Shown piece after piece: positions 46,334 through 54,426 of a stretch of DNA of 64,000 nt. Source of the DNA: Hydrogenophaga sp. BPS33 (GTDB lineage: Bacteria; Pseudomonadota; Gammaproteobacteria; Burkholderiales; Burkholderiaceae_C); NCBI RefSeq assembly GCF_009859475.1, contig NZ_CP044549.1, positions 2,046,001 through 2,110,000 of the forward strand, read 5' to 3'. The translations under genes were made by a program, and so were the position numbers. The notes below the pieces were generated by a model. The model did not search any database, was not told the origin of the DNA, and saw only the letters and a program-made list of their open reading frames with translations. How positions within the stretch are numbered: position 1 is the stretch's first letter; every line of letters starts with the position of its first letter.

Positions 46334-47983
46334 ATGGCCCCGCGTTTCATCACCCAACCGCCGCACGAAGTCGCCCTGGGCGCGCCGCGTGGCATCGCCT
46401 CCAGCGCGGCACCCTTGGTCCTGCAGCGCTCGGACGACAACTTCGTCGAAGCCGTGCTCGACGAGTTCACCACCGAAGCCGGCCGAGGCAAGCTGCGCGC
46501 CTCGCGCGCCGCCGCGCGCGACACGCGACAAGTGCTCAAGCTGTTCCAACCCATTCAACGCCAGCACCACTTGGCGGTGTTCGAGGCCTGGTGCGACGTG
46601 CCGGGCACGCCGCGCATCGACCCGGCGCGCGTCGAATCCGCCGGCCTCGTCGTGCGCCGCGTGCGGCGCGCGGGCACGGCCGTGCTGGAAGGCTGGATGC
46701 AATCGCGCGGCCAGTTGCGGGGCTGGTTGCCGGTGGACCGCATCGGCGGCCCCGCGCGCGACCCGGCCGGCCCGCTGCGCCTGCGCCATGGCCGCACCGG
46801 TGTGGACGATATCGACCGCGAGCTGGTCCGCATCGATCTGCAACAGCCCGATGCCCTGCTCAACGAACACGTGGTGCCGATGTTCGCCGCGCCGCCCGAG
46901 GTTTGCCGCGCGGCCGGCAAAACCGTGTACTACGGCATCGTGCCCACGGTGAGCAGCGAACTCGCGGAAACCGCCGCCGCGTTCGACGAAACCGGCAGCT
47001 TCGGCCCCGAGAGCGCTGACTTCCGCAGCCATCTGGTGCAGGCGCTGCGCGGCGAGCAGATGGACTTTCCGCTCGACGGTGAAACGCTGGATGCCGACTG
47101 GGCCGAGGCCGCCGAGATCGCCACCACCGACAAACCGGCCGGCGTCTCCAGCGCCCATTGGGACCAGCTCAAACCCGGTGGCAGCGCGCGCACCAGCCTG
47201 CAGCGCGTGCTGCGCTTGCTGCGCCAGCTCGATGGCGAGTTCAACGCCTTCAACGGCACCACCGCGCATGCGCTCGCGCTGCGCCAGCAACTCGCGGCGA
47301 TCCGCCTGCCGCTCAAGTTGCGCGAGCACGAAACCGTGGCGCGCACCACCGATGCCGAGACCTTTCTGCGCCAGGCCACGCGCGTGCTGGTCGAACGCGA
47401 TGCCAGCGCCCCTCGCCCAGAGATGCCCACCCACTGGCCCGCGCTGCCCAGCCACCAGGCGCAGGCGCTGCGCCTGGCGCTCTCGCGCTCGGTGGCCGAG
47501 CGTTTTGCGCAACTCAACCCCGCGCCCGGCCGCTACGACGACCCGGCTGCGCAATACGTGGTGCGCGCCTTCGTGCGCTTGAAGCCCGAGTGCGGTTGCC
47601 CGGCGCGCATCGTCTGGAGCGCGAGCACCGAGCCCTTCGTGATCGCGCCGTGGTACGAAGGCTCGGGCGCGCCGCCGGTGCGCATCAGCCTGCCCGACGT
47701 GAGCGACCGCAACCTGTTGCGCTCGCTCAAGCCCAACGTCTCCTTCGCCGTGCCCGCCGCCTTGCAGAACCTGCTCAGCGGCAACCCCAAAGATTTGCTG
47801 GAGGGCAAGAAGCCGCCCGATGCCGGCATCACCATCGGCTGGATCTGCAGCTTCAGCATTCCCATCATCACCATCTGCGCCTTCATCATGCTGAGCATCA
47901 TCCTCGGCCTGCTCGACCTGATCTTTCGCTGGATGGCGTTCATCAAGATCTGCATTCCCTTTCCCAAGAAAGGCGACTCATGA
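46334..47983 (+). CDS. eCIS baseplate-associated protein with C-terminal hydrophobic segment
   Basis: A 549-aa protein of unknown family. The long N-terminal part is soluble and helical (QRVLRLLRQLDGEFNAFNG, LRQATRVLVERD). The last 50 residues are strongly hydrophobic: IGWICSFSIPIITICAFIM, then LGLLDLIFRWMAFIKICIPF, like a membrane hairpin ending in PKKGDS. I recall similar C-terminal stretches in other eCIS operons, but cannot verify this here. Its position between spike and gp25 suggests a baseplate protein that could touch or anchor to a membrane. It overlaps the gp25 gene by four bases. Confidence 0.68.
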   Translation: MAPRFITQPPHEVALGAPRGIASSAAPLVLQRSDDNFVEAVLDEFTTEAGRGKLRASRAAARDTRQVLKLFQPIQRQHHLAVFEAWCDVPGTPRIDPARVESAGLVVRRVRRAGTAVLEGWMQSRGQLRGWLPVDRIGGPARDPAGPLRLRHGRTGVDDIDRELVRIDLQQPDALLNEHVVPMFAAPPEVCRAAGKTVYYGIVPTVSSELAETAAAFDETGSFGPESADFRSHLVQALRGEQMDFPLDGETLDADWAEAAEIATTDKPAGVSSAHWDQLKPGGSARTSLQRVLRLLRQLDGEFNAFNGTTAHALALRQQLAAIRLPLKLREHETVARTTDAETFLRQATRVLVERDASAPRPEMPTHWPALPSHQAQALRLALSRSVAERFAQLNPAPGRYDDPAAQYVVRAFVRLKPECGCPARIVWSASTEPFVIAPWYEGSGAPPVRISLPDVSDRNLLRSLKPNVSFAVPAALQNLLSGNPKDLLEGKKPPDAGITIGWICSFSIPIITICAFIMLSIILGLLDLIFRWMAFIKICIPFPKKGDS

Positions 47984-48369
47984 ACCGCAGCGCCGCACCC
48001 ATCGGCTTTCCCTGCCTCGGTGTGCCCGACGAGCACGGCCAGCTCGGTTGGCCCACGCTGGAAGCCAGCGTGCGCGAAGGCATCCGCATCGTGCTCAGCA
48101 CGCGCCCGGGCGAGCAGCTCATGCGCGCCGACTTCGGGGGTGGGCTCGACCGCCTGCTGCACGAGCCCAACACCGTCGCCACGCGCCGGCGCATCCGCGA
48201 CCTGGTGCAGGAATCGCTGCAGCGCTGGGAGCGCCGCATCCTGCTCGACGCGGTCGAGGTCTGGGAGGTGCCCGAGGCCCCCAGCCACCTGCGGGTGGAA
48301 ATTTTGTACCGGCTGGCGCGCACCGGCGCGCCGGGCCGCATGAACGTCAATGTGCAACTGGAGGCTTAG
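47980..48369 (+). CDS. gp25-like baseplate wedge protein
   Basis: A 129-aa protein of the T4 gp25/GpW family, which links the sheath to the baseplate. The hallmark EPNT motif is present in LLHEPNTVATRRRIRDLV, preceded by IRIVLSTRPGEQLMRADFGGGLD (read in two parts). ATG 47980 overlaps the previous stop by four bases, and the gpJ gene follows directly. Length and motifs are standard. Confidence 0.94.
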   Translation: MNRSAAPIGFPCLGVPDEHGQLGWPTLEASVREGIRIVLSTRPGEQLMRADFGGGLDRLLHEPNTVATRRRIRDLVQESLQRWERRILLDAVEVWEVPEAPSHLRVEILYRLARTGAPGRMNVNVQLEA

Positions 48370-50652
48370 ATGCCCATTGTTCCACCCAGCCTCGACGACC
48401 GACGCTTCGACGATCTCGTCGAAGACCTGATCGCGCGCATCCCGGCCCACACCCCTGAGTGGACCAACCCGCGCCTGGGCGATCCCGGCCGCACGCTGAT
48501 CGAACTCTTCGCGTGGCTGGGCGACGCGCTGCTCTACCGCGCCAACCTCATTCCCGAGCGCCAGCGCCTGGTGTTCCTCAAGCTGCTGGGCCAGCGCCTG
48601 CGCGCCGCGCAACCGGCGCGCGGCATCGTCGGCCTGTCGTACGCGCAGCCCACCGAGCTGCGCGCCTGCACGTTGCAGCCCGGCGCGCGCATCAAGGCCG
48701 CGGTGCCCTTCGAAACCCTCAACGAAACCACAGTGCTGCCGGTCACCGGCGAGGCCTACATCAAGCGCCGCCTGAACGACACCGAAGCCGCGCGCATGGC
48801 CGACGTCATCAGCGGCCTCTCGCGCGTGCACCGCATCAGCGGCGCGGTACAAGGCTACGAAACCCTGCCGGTCTTCGCCGAAGGGCGCGCCGAGCCGCAA
48901 GGCTTTGACGTGTTCGCGCGCTCCACCGACCGCGCGCTGTGGATCGCCTTGCTCGCGCCGCCCGCGCCCAGCGCCGCCGAACAGCCCACCGTCAACGAAG
49001 CGGCGCTGGCCGCGCTCGGCGGCGGCGACACCGGCGCGCCGTCGCTGTTGTCGCTGGGCATCGTGCCCGCGCTGCAGATGCCCACGCTGTTCGAGGAAGT
49101 GGGCCGCGCGGCCGAGGTGCCGGTGTTGTGGGAAATGGTGGTCCGCGGGCGCGGTGCGCAAGCGGTGGACTACCTCACGCTCGATCCGCTGCCCGGTAGC
49201 GACAGCTCGCAGGGCTTCACGCGCGCGGGCACGCTGCGCCTGCCGCTGCCCGACGAGTCGCTGATCTGGGCGCCGTCCAACCAGGTCGGCGTGAACCCGC
49301 TGGCCGGGGTGGGCGACGCCCCGCCCCGCCTGGACGACGCCGAGCGCGCCGCGCGGCTCGTGGGCTGGTTGCGCCTGCGCCCGCGCCCGGGCCAGAACGT
49401 GGAGCGCCTGCCGCTGGCGTGGCTCGGCATCAATGCGGTCGAGGTCGACCAGCGCGTGACCCTGAAAGGCCAGGTGATCGGCACCAGCAACGGCGCGGCC
49501 GATCAAGCCTTTGCACTGCCCGCCACCTCGGTCGATCCGCACGCGCTGGTGATCGAGGTGGAAGAGGCCGGTGGCCGTGGCTACCAGGCGTGGCACCGGG
49601 TCGACGACCTCGCCGCCATCAGCGCCGACGCGCGCGTGGCCCGCGAGGCCGGCGCGTTCGAGCTCGACGCCGAAGCCGGCAGCCTGCGCTTTGGCGATGG
49701 TGTGCGCGGCCGCGTGCCCGATCGCCTCATGCGCGTGCGCCTGGCGCAAGGCCGCTTCGGCGGGGGCCGCGCCGGCAACCTGCCCGCCGGCAGCCTGAGC
49801 GAGATCAGCGCCACCCTCATCGACGGCCAGCGCGCGCCCGCGCTGCAGGTGAACCAGCCCCTGCCCATGGACGGTGGTGAAGACGCCGAGACCCTGCCGC
49901 AGGCAGAGCGCCGCATCCCCGCGACCTTGCGCCACCAGCAGCGCGCGGTGACGGCCGAGGACTACCGCAGCCTCGCCTTGGAAACACCGGCGGTGGACGT
50001 CGGCCGCGTCGAAGTGCTGCCGCGCTTCAAGCCGCGCGACCGGCGCTTCGACATCCCGGGCGTGGTCAGCGTGCTCGCGCTGCCCGCTGCGCCACTGGCG
50101 CCCGCACCCAACCCGCGGCCCGACCGCCCCTTCATCGAACGCGTGCACGCGCACCTGGCGGCGCGCGTGCCCCTGGCCACCGAGCTGTATGTGATCGGTT
50201 GCGAATACGTGCCGCTGGGCCTGTCGGTGGCGCTGCGTGTGCGCGAAGGTTTTGCGCGCGACAAGCTGCTCTTCGAGGTGCGCGAATCGCTGCGCCGGCT
50301 GTTGTGGCCACTCGCGCCCGGCGGGCTCGATGGTGAGGGTTGGGCGCTGGGCCGTTCGGTGCGCGAGCGCGAGCTGGAAGTGGAGGTCTCGCGCGTGGCC
50401 GGCGTGGCCGAGGTCACCGGCCTGAACCTCTTCGCACGACAAGGCACGGGTGCCCAGGCCGACTGGGCCCTGCTGCCGCGCAACCAGGCCGGCGCGCAGC
50501 AGACGCTGAACCTGCAAGCCTGGCAACTGCCCGAGCTGCTGTCCATCGTGGTGGTGGAGGGCATTGAGGCGCCGACGAACCTGCGCGCCTTGCCCAATCC
50601 GTTTGCGAGCGCCAACGCCGTCGCGGTCCCCGTGGTACCGGAGTTGTGCTGA
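48370..50652 (+). CDS. baseplate wedge protein, gpJ/gp6 type
   Basis: A 760-aa baseplate J-type protein (Afp11/gp6-like), a main building block of the wedge. The N terminus has RFDDLVEDLIARIPAHTPEW and GDPGRTLIELFAWLGDALLYR (two parts), a feature of eCIS J proteins. The central region contains LRFGDGVRGRVPD and GGGRAGNLPAGSL, and RHQQRAVTAEDYRSLALETPAV marks the J-domain core. It starts immediately after the gp25 stop. The size is larger than in phage P2, typical for eCIS. Confidence 0.92.
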   Translation: MPIVPPSLDDRRFDDLVEDLIARIPAHTPEWTNPRLGDPGRTLIELFAWLGDALLYRANLIPERQRLVFLKLLGQRLRAAQPARGIVGLSYAQPTELRACTLQPGARIKAAVPFETLNETTVLPVTGEAYIKRRLNDTEAARMADVISGLSRVHRISGAVQGYETLPVFAEGRAEPQGFDVFARSTDRALWIALLAPPAPSAAEQPTVNEAALAALGGGDTGAPSLLSLGIVPALQMPTLFEEVGRAAEVPVLWEMVVRGRGAQAVDYLTLDPLPGSDSSQGFTRAGTLRLPLPDESLIWAPSNQVGVNPLAGVGDAPPRLDDAERAARLVGWLRLRPRPGQNVERLPLAWLGINAVEVDQRVTLKGQVIGTSNGAADQAFALPATSVDPHALVIEVEEAGGRGYQAWHRVDDLAAISADARVAREAGAFELDAEAGSLRFGDGVRGRVPDRLMRVRLAQGRFGGGRAGNLPAGSLSEISATLIDGQRAPALQVNQPLPMDGGEDAETLPQAERRIPATLRHQQRAVTAEDYRSLALETPAVDVGRVEVLPRFKPRDRRFDIPGVVSVLALPAAPLAPAPNPRPDRPFIERVHAHLAARVPLATELYVIGCEYVPLGLSVALRVREGFARDKLLFEVRESLRRLLWPLAPGGLDGEGWALGRSVRERELEVEVSRVAGVAEVTGLNLFARQGTGAQADWALLPRNQAGAQQTLNLQAWQLPELLSIVVVEGIEAPTNLRALPNPFASANAVAVPVVPELC

Positions 50653-53384
50653 TGGACGCCAACGGATCCCTTTTCTGGTCGCTGCAGGCCCCCGCACATT
50701 GGCCCACGCTGGTCGACGCGGGCACGCACCTGCGCTGGCATGCGGGTTGCAGCGCGTTGCGCCTGGCCTCCGAGCGCGAACTCGAAGCGCCGGCCGACCT
50801 GGTGGCGAACGAAGCGGCCGCGCGCGCCGCGCTCGAGGTGGTGCCGCGCGCGCTCGATACCCACGGCACCGTCGCCACCTGGCACGCGCCGAGCAACGCG
50901 GTCGTGGTGCGCAGCCATTTGCCCGAAGCTGCCATCGCACTGCCGCTGCCCGAAGCGCCGAGCGACCTGTGCGTCGGCACCGACGGTGTGCTGTACGTCG
51001 CGCTGCCCGGCCGTGTGCGGATGCACGACCTGCGCCAGCGCTGGGCCGATGCCGAGGTGCGCGAACCTGGCTTTGAACCCTGGCGCCTGGCCGTGCACCC
51101 GGACGGTGGCGTGTGGGTGCTTGAACGCGCGAGCGGGCGCCTCGCGCGCCTGAGCGGCCTGCCGCTGCCCGCCACCACGCCCCAGGCCGACGACTATGCC
51201 CCCGGTGTGTTCCGCCCCGATCCCGAGAACTGCCGCGCGCCCGCGTTGCAGACCGTCTCGCCCGGCTGGACCGGTGCGGCCCTGCCCCTGGCCCTGGCCA
51301 GCCACGCGCAAGGCGGCTTGCTGCTCCTGGGCTGGAACGCCAACGGCCAGACCTGGGTGCGGCGCTGGCACGAGGCCACGCGCAGCGCCGGCCCCATGCG
51401 CCCCTTGCGCGGCGCGCTGCACGCCTATGCCATCACCTGGCTCGATGGCGAGCGCTTCGCCGTGCGCCTGCCCGCGCGCGTGGACGCACCCGCCTTCGCC
51501 TGGGATGGCGGTGGTGGCGGCGGCGGCGACATCACCGCGTTGGGCGAGGTGTTCCCGCTCGCCGCCGACCAGCGCGAGGCCGCGTTCGTGCACCGTGCCG
51601 AGGGCGCCGCGCATTACCCGGTGCGGGGCGACGCTGCCGAGCCCTTGCACGCCCTGGCCCTGACGAACCTCGCGCGCACCGGCGGTGCCGCCAACTACCG
51701 CATCGAAGGCGACCAGCTGCAGGCCCAGCTCATCGACAGCGGCACGCCCGCCACCGTGTGGCACCGCGTGTTCCTGGAGGCGCACATTCCGCCGGCCTGC
51801 GGTGTGCTGGTGTGGCTCGCGGCCACCAACGACCCCGAGCCGCCGGCCTCCGACCGGCTCGACGCCTGGCACCCGCACGCCTTCGGGCGCGACGTGCGCT
51901 CGCTCAGCCGCGATGCGCGTGCGCCGCACGTGCCGCAGGCGAACTGGGAACACGCGCGCTCCGAACTGCCCGCGCACCCGGGGCTGGCCGCGTGGACGCC
52001 CGAGCCCGGCCTGCGCGGGCTCTTCGGCGTGCTGGTGCAGAACGCGCGCAGCCGCGTGCGCCAGGTCACCGGGCGCTATCTCTGGGTGCGCGTGGACCTG
52101 CACGGCGATGGCCGCGCGAGCCCCGAGGTGGTGGCGCTGCGCGCCTGGGGCAACCGCTTCAACTACGCCGAGCAATACCTGCCGCGTATCTACCGCGAAA
52201 CGCTGTTCGGCGACGAAGCGCAGGTGCCGGGCGAGCGCGTGGACAGCATCGACGAAGGCTATGCCGGCGGGCTCGACCTCGGCGGCCTGGCAGAGCCGGA
52301 CCTGGTCGAACGCCTGGCCATCGGCGGCCTGGCGGTGGGCGAGGGCGCGCGCGTGGACGTGGAGCGCGCCGGTCGCAGCTGGTTGCTGCGCGATGGCACG
52401 AGCGCGCGCAGCTGGCGCCTGGTGCTCAAGGGCCACGCCATTCACGTGTACCGCCCGCAGGCCACACCGGCCGATTTCCTCGCGCGCACGCTGGCCAACT
52501 TCGAAGGCGTGCTCACACCGCTCGAAGACCGCGTGGCCAGCGCCCACCTGCTCACCGACCCGGCCAGCGCACCCGCCGAGCACCTCGACTGGCTCGCCGC
52601 CTGGGTCGGGCTCGCGTTCGATCCGGCGCTGCCCGAAGCGCGCCGCCGCGCCTGGTTGCAGAGCGCGCCCGAGCTCGCGAAATGGCACGGCACGCGCCGG
52701 GGCCTGGCGCTCGCGCTCGACGTGGCCACGGGCGGCGCGGTGAGCGGCGGCGAGGTCGTGGTGCTCGAAGACTTCCGCCTGCGCCGCTTGCTCGCCACCC
52801 TGCTCGGCGTGGACCTGTCCGACGAGGAAGACCCGCTGTTGCCCGGCCTGCAGGTCAGCGGCAACTCGGTGGTGGGCGACACCCTGGTGCTGGGCGACCA
52901 GGAGCGCAGCGAACTCATGGCCTTGTACCGCGAGGAGGCCACGAGCGCTGCGCAGGACCGCGGCATCGCCCAGTTCTACGGCCGCCTCGCGCACCGAGCC
53001 ACGGTGCTGGTGCACCGCGAAGTCGACGCGGTGGACCTGGGGCTCATCCGCCGCATCGTCGCGCTCGAATCGCCCGCGCACGTGGACGTGCGCGTGGTCA
53101 CCGCGAGCTGGCCTTTCATGGTCGGCGTCGCCAGCCTGGTGGGTGTGGACAGTTACCTCGCGCGCGCCGTGCCGCCGCAAGCCGCGCGCGTGCAGCGCTC
53201 GGTGCTCGGCCTGGGCGACTTCGTGCTCGGCCCCACCACGCTGGACCCGCGCCTGCGCGGCGAAGCCGCTGCGCCGGTGGTGGTGTCCGACGACCCGATC
53301 CCGCCGCCGCAGGCCCAGCCGCGCGCGCGCACCAGCCCCCGCCAGCCCAGCAGCAAGCGCCCGCGCCGGCGCAAGGAGGAGTGA
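50652..53384 (+). CDS. baseplate/tail protein, gpI-like with N-terminal propeller-like region
   Basis: A 910-aa protein. The C-terminal half carries the gpI-type tail domain: YLPRIYRETLFGD, FLARTLANFEGVLTPLEDRVA and HLDWLAAWVGLAFDPALPEARRRAWL (in parts), then WHGTRRGLALALDVATGG. The first 450 residues have short beta repeats (DLCVGTDGVLYVAL, LAVHPDGGVWVLE) suggesting an NHL/propeller-like domain, as in large eCIS Afp12-like proteins. A disordered basic tail (RQPSSKRPRRRKEE) ends it. ATG 50652 shares one base with the gpJ stop. Confidence 0.84.
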   Translation: MDANGSLFWSLQAPAHWPTLVDAGTHLRWHAGCSALRLASERELEAPADLVANEAAARAALEVVPRALDTHGTVATWHAPSNAVVVRSHLPEAAIALPLPEAPSDLCVGTDGVLYVALPGRVRMHDLRQRWADAEVREPGFEPWRLAVHPDGGVWVLERASGRLARLSGLPLPATTPQADDYAPGVFRPDPENCRAPALQTVSPGWTGAALPLALASHAQGGLLLLGWNANGQTWVRRWHEATRSAGPMRPLRGALHAYAITWLDGERFAVRLPARVDAPAFAWDGGGGGGGDITALGEVFPLAADQREAAFVHRAEGAAHYPVRGDAAEPLHALALTNLARTGGAANYRIEGDQLQAQLIDSGTPATVWHRVFLEAHIPPACGVLVWLAATNDPEPPASDRLDAWHPHAFGRDVRSLSRDARAPHVPQANWEHARSELPAHPGLAAWTPEPGLRGLFGVLVQNARSRVRQVTGRYLWVRVDLHGDGRASPEVVALRAWGNRFNYAEQYLPRIYRETLFGDEAQVPGERVDSIDEGYAGGLDLGGLAEPDLVERLAIGGLAVGEGARVDVERAGRSWLLRDGTSARSWRLVLKGHAIHVYRPQATPADFLARTLANFEGVLTPLEDRVASAHLLTDPASAPAEHLDWLAAWVGLAFDPALPEARRRAWLQSAPELAKWHGTRRGLALALDVATGGAVSGGEVVVLEDFRLRRLLATLLGVDLSDEEDPLLPGLQVSGNSVVGDTLVLGDQERSELMALYREEATSAAQDRGIAQFYGRLAHRATVLVHREVDAVDLGLIRRIVALESPAHVDVRVVTASWPFMVGVASLVGVDSYLARAVPPQAARVQRSVLGLGDFVLGPTTLDPRLRGEAAAPVVVSDDPIPPPQAQPRARTSPRQPSSKRPRRRKEE

Positions 53385-53389
53385 TTCCC

Positions 53390-54379
53390 ATGAGCACCGC
53401 CACCCAGTCCACCACCGCCGACCCGCTCGTCCAGCAGCCCCTGGCCGAGCGCCCGGTGTACGCCACCGGCATGCTGCTGGACGCGCAGGATTTCCTGGAC
53501 GAACAGACCTACCACCGCGGCCGCCTGGCGCGCGCGCTGGCTTTCGTGGCCGGTGGTGGCACGCTCGCGGGCTTGCGCGTGGGGCACGTGCCCGCCGTCG
53601 ATGCGGAGGATGCCGACGACGACAACCCCGCGCGGCCCGAAGAAGTGCGCGTCGAAGCCGGCCTGGCGGTGGACCGCCTGGGCCGTCTCATCGAACTGCC
53701 GCGCGCGGCCTGCCTGCGCGTGACGCGCTGGTTCGATGCCGAGCGCGCGCGCAACGGCGGCGACGGCCTGGTACAGGCGGCCTACACCACGCCCGAGCGC
53801 TTCCTGTCGGCGCGCGCCATCGCCGAAGCCGCCATGCCCGCTGCCGTGCCGGTGCCCGCGCGCGCCGTGGTGGCCGACGTGTTCCTGCGCTTTGTGGCCT
53901 GTCCCCGAGGCCTCACACCGGCCTTCGCCGCCGGGCCGTTCGATGCGCTCAACGCGGTGAGCGTCTCGCGCCTGCGCGATGCCTACGAACTGCAGCTCGT
54001 GGCACGCCCAGGGCTCGACGACGACTTCAACGGACTGCCCGCGCCGGCGGGTGCCACCGCGCTGCCCGGCGAAACCGAAGCCGAGGGCGAGGCGCGCGAA
54101 GCCGCCATGGGCAATCCCGCCGCCGACCTCGACGAACGCCGCGCTGCCTTGCAAGACGCCGTGCTGCACGGCTACACCCGGCGCGAAGACGGCTCGCTCA
54201 CCCCGGGCCCCGAGCACCCCAACAGCATGGACGCGAGCGCGGTGTTCGTCGCGCGCGTGCTGATCCCGGTGGACGCGGGCGACGCCACCGTGCGCAGCGG
54301 CAGCGCCGTGCTGGTCGACAACTTCGGCCGGCGCTTCCTGCCCGGCGCGGGTGTGCTGGCGCGCTGGGTCGGCATTTGA
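53390..54379 (+). CDS. eCIS accessory protein 1, shared N-terminal motif family
   Basis: A 329-aa protein of unknown function. Residues about 20-65 carry the motif VYATGMLLDAQDFLDEQTYH...GGGTLAGLRVG, a G-x-L-x-A-x-D-F-x(3)-Q-x-Y pattern repeated in the next two proteins. Later segments (VRVEAGLAVDRLGRLIELPR, LRFVACPRG) look beta-rich. An AAGGAGGA site lies before ATG 53390. It probably sits in the outer baseplate. A REP-like half element follows in the intergenic space. Confidence 0.72.
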   Translation: MSTATQSTTADPLVQQPLAERPVYATGMLLDAQDFLDEQTYHRGRLARALAFVAGGGTLAGLRVGHVPAVDAEDADDDNPARPEEVRVEAGLAVDRLGRLIELPRAACLRVTRWFDAERARNGGDGLVQAAYTTPERFLSARAIAEAAMPAAVPVPARAVVADVFLRFVACPRGLTPAFAAGPFDALNAVSVSRLRDAYELQLVARPGLDDDFNGLPAPAGATALPGETEAEGEAREAAMGNPAADLDERRAALQDAVLHGYTRREDGSLTPGPEHPNSMDASAVFVARVLIPVDAGDATVRSGSAVLVDNFGRRFLPGAGVLARWVGI

Positions 54380-54390
54380 CGCCTGAAATT

Positions 54391-54405
54391 GGAATCTGAC
54401 CCCCA
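54391..54405. repeat. REP-like GGAATCTGACCCCCA element inside the eCIS operon
   Basis: The only non-coding gap of note in this part of the operon holds GGAATCTGACCCCCA, related to the GGGTCAGA palindrome at 4623-4647. Elements of this core are scattered between genes in many Burkholderiales and are linked to REP-associated transposases, though none is in the window. Confidence 0.4.
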
Positions 54406-54426
54406 TTTGAAACACGGAGCCTCACC

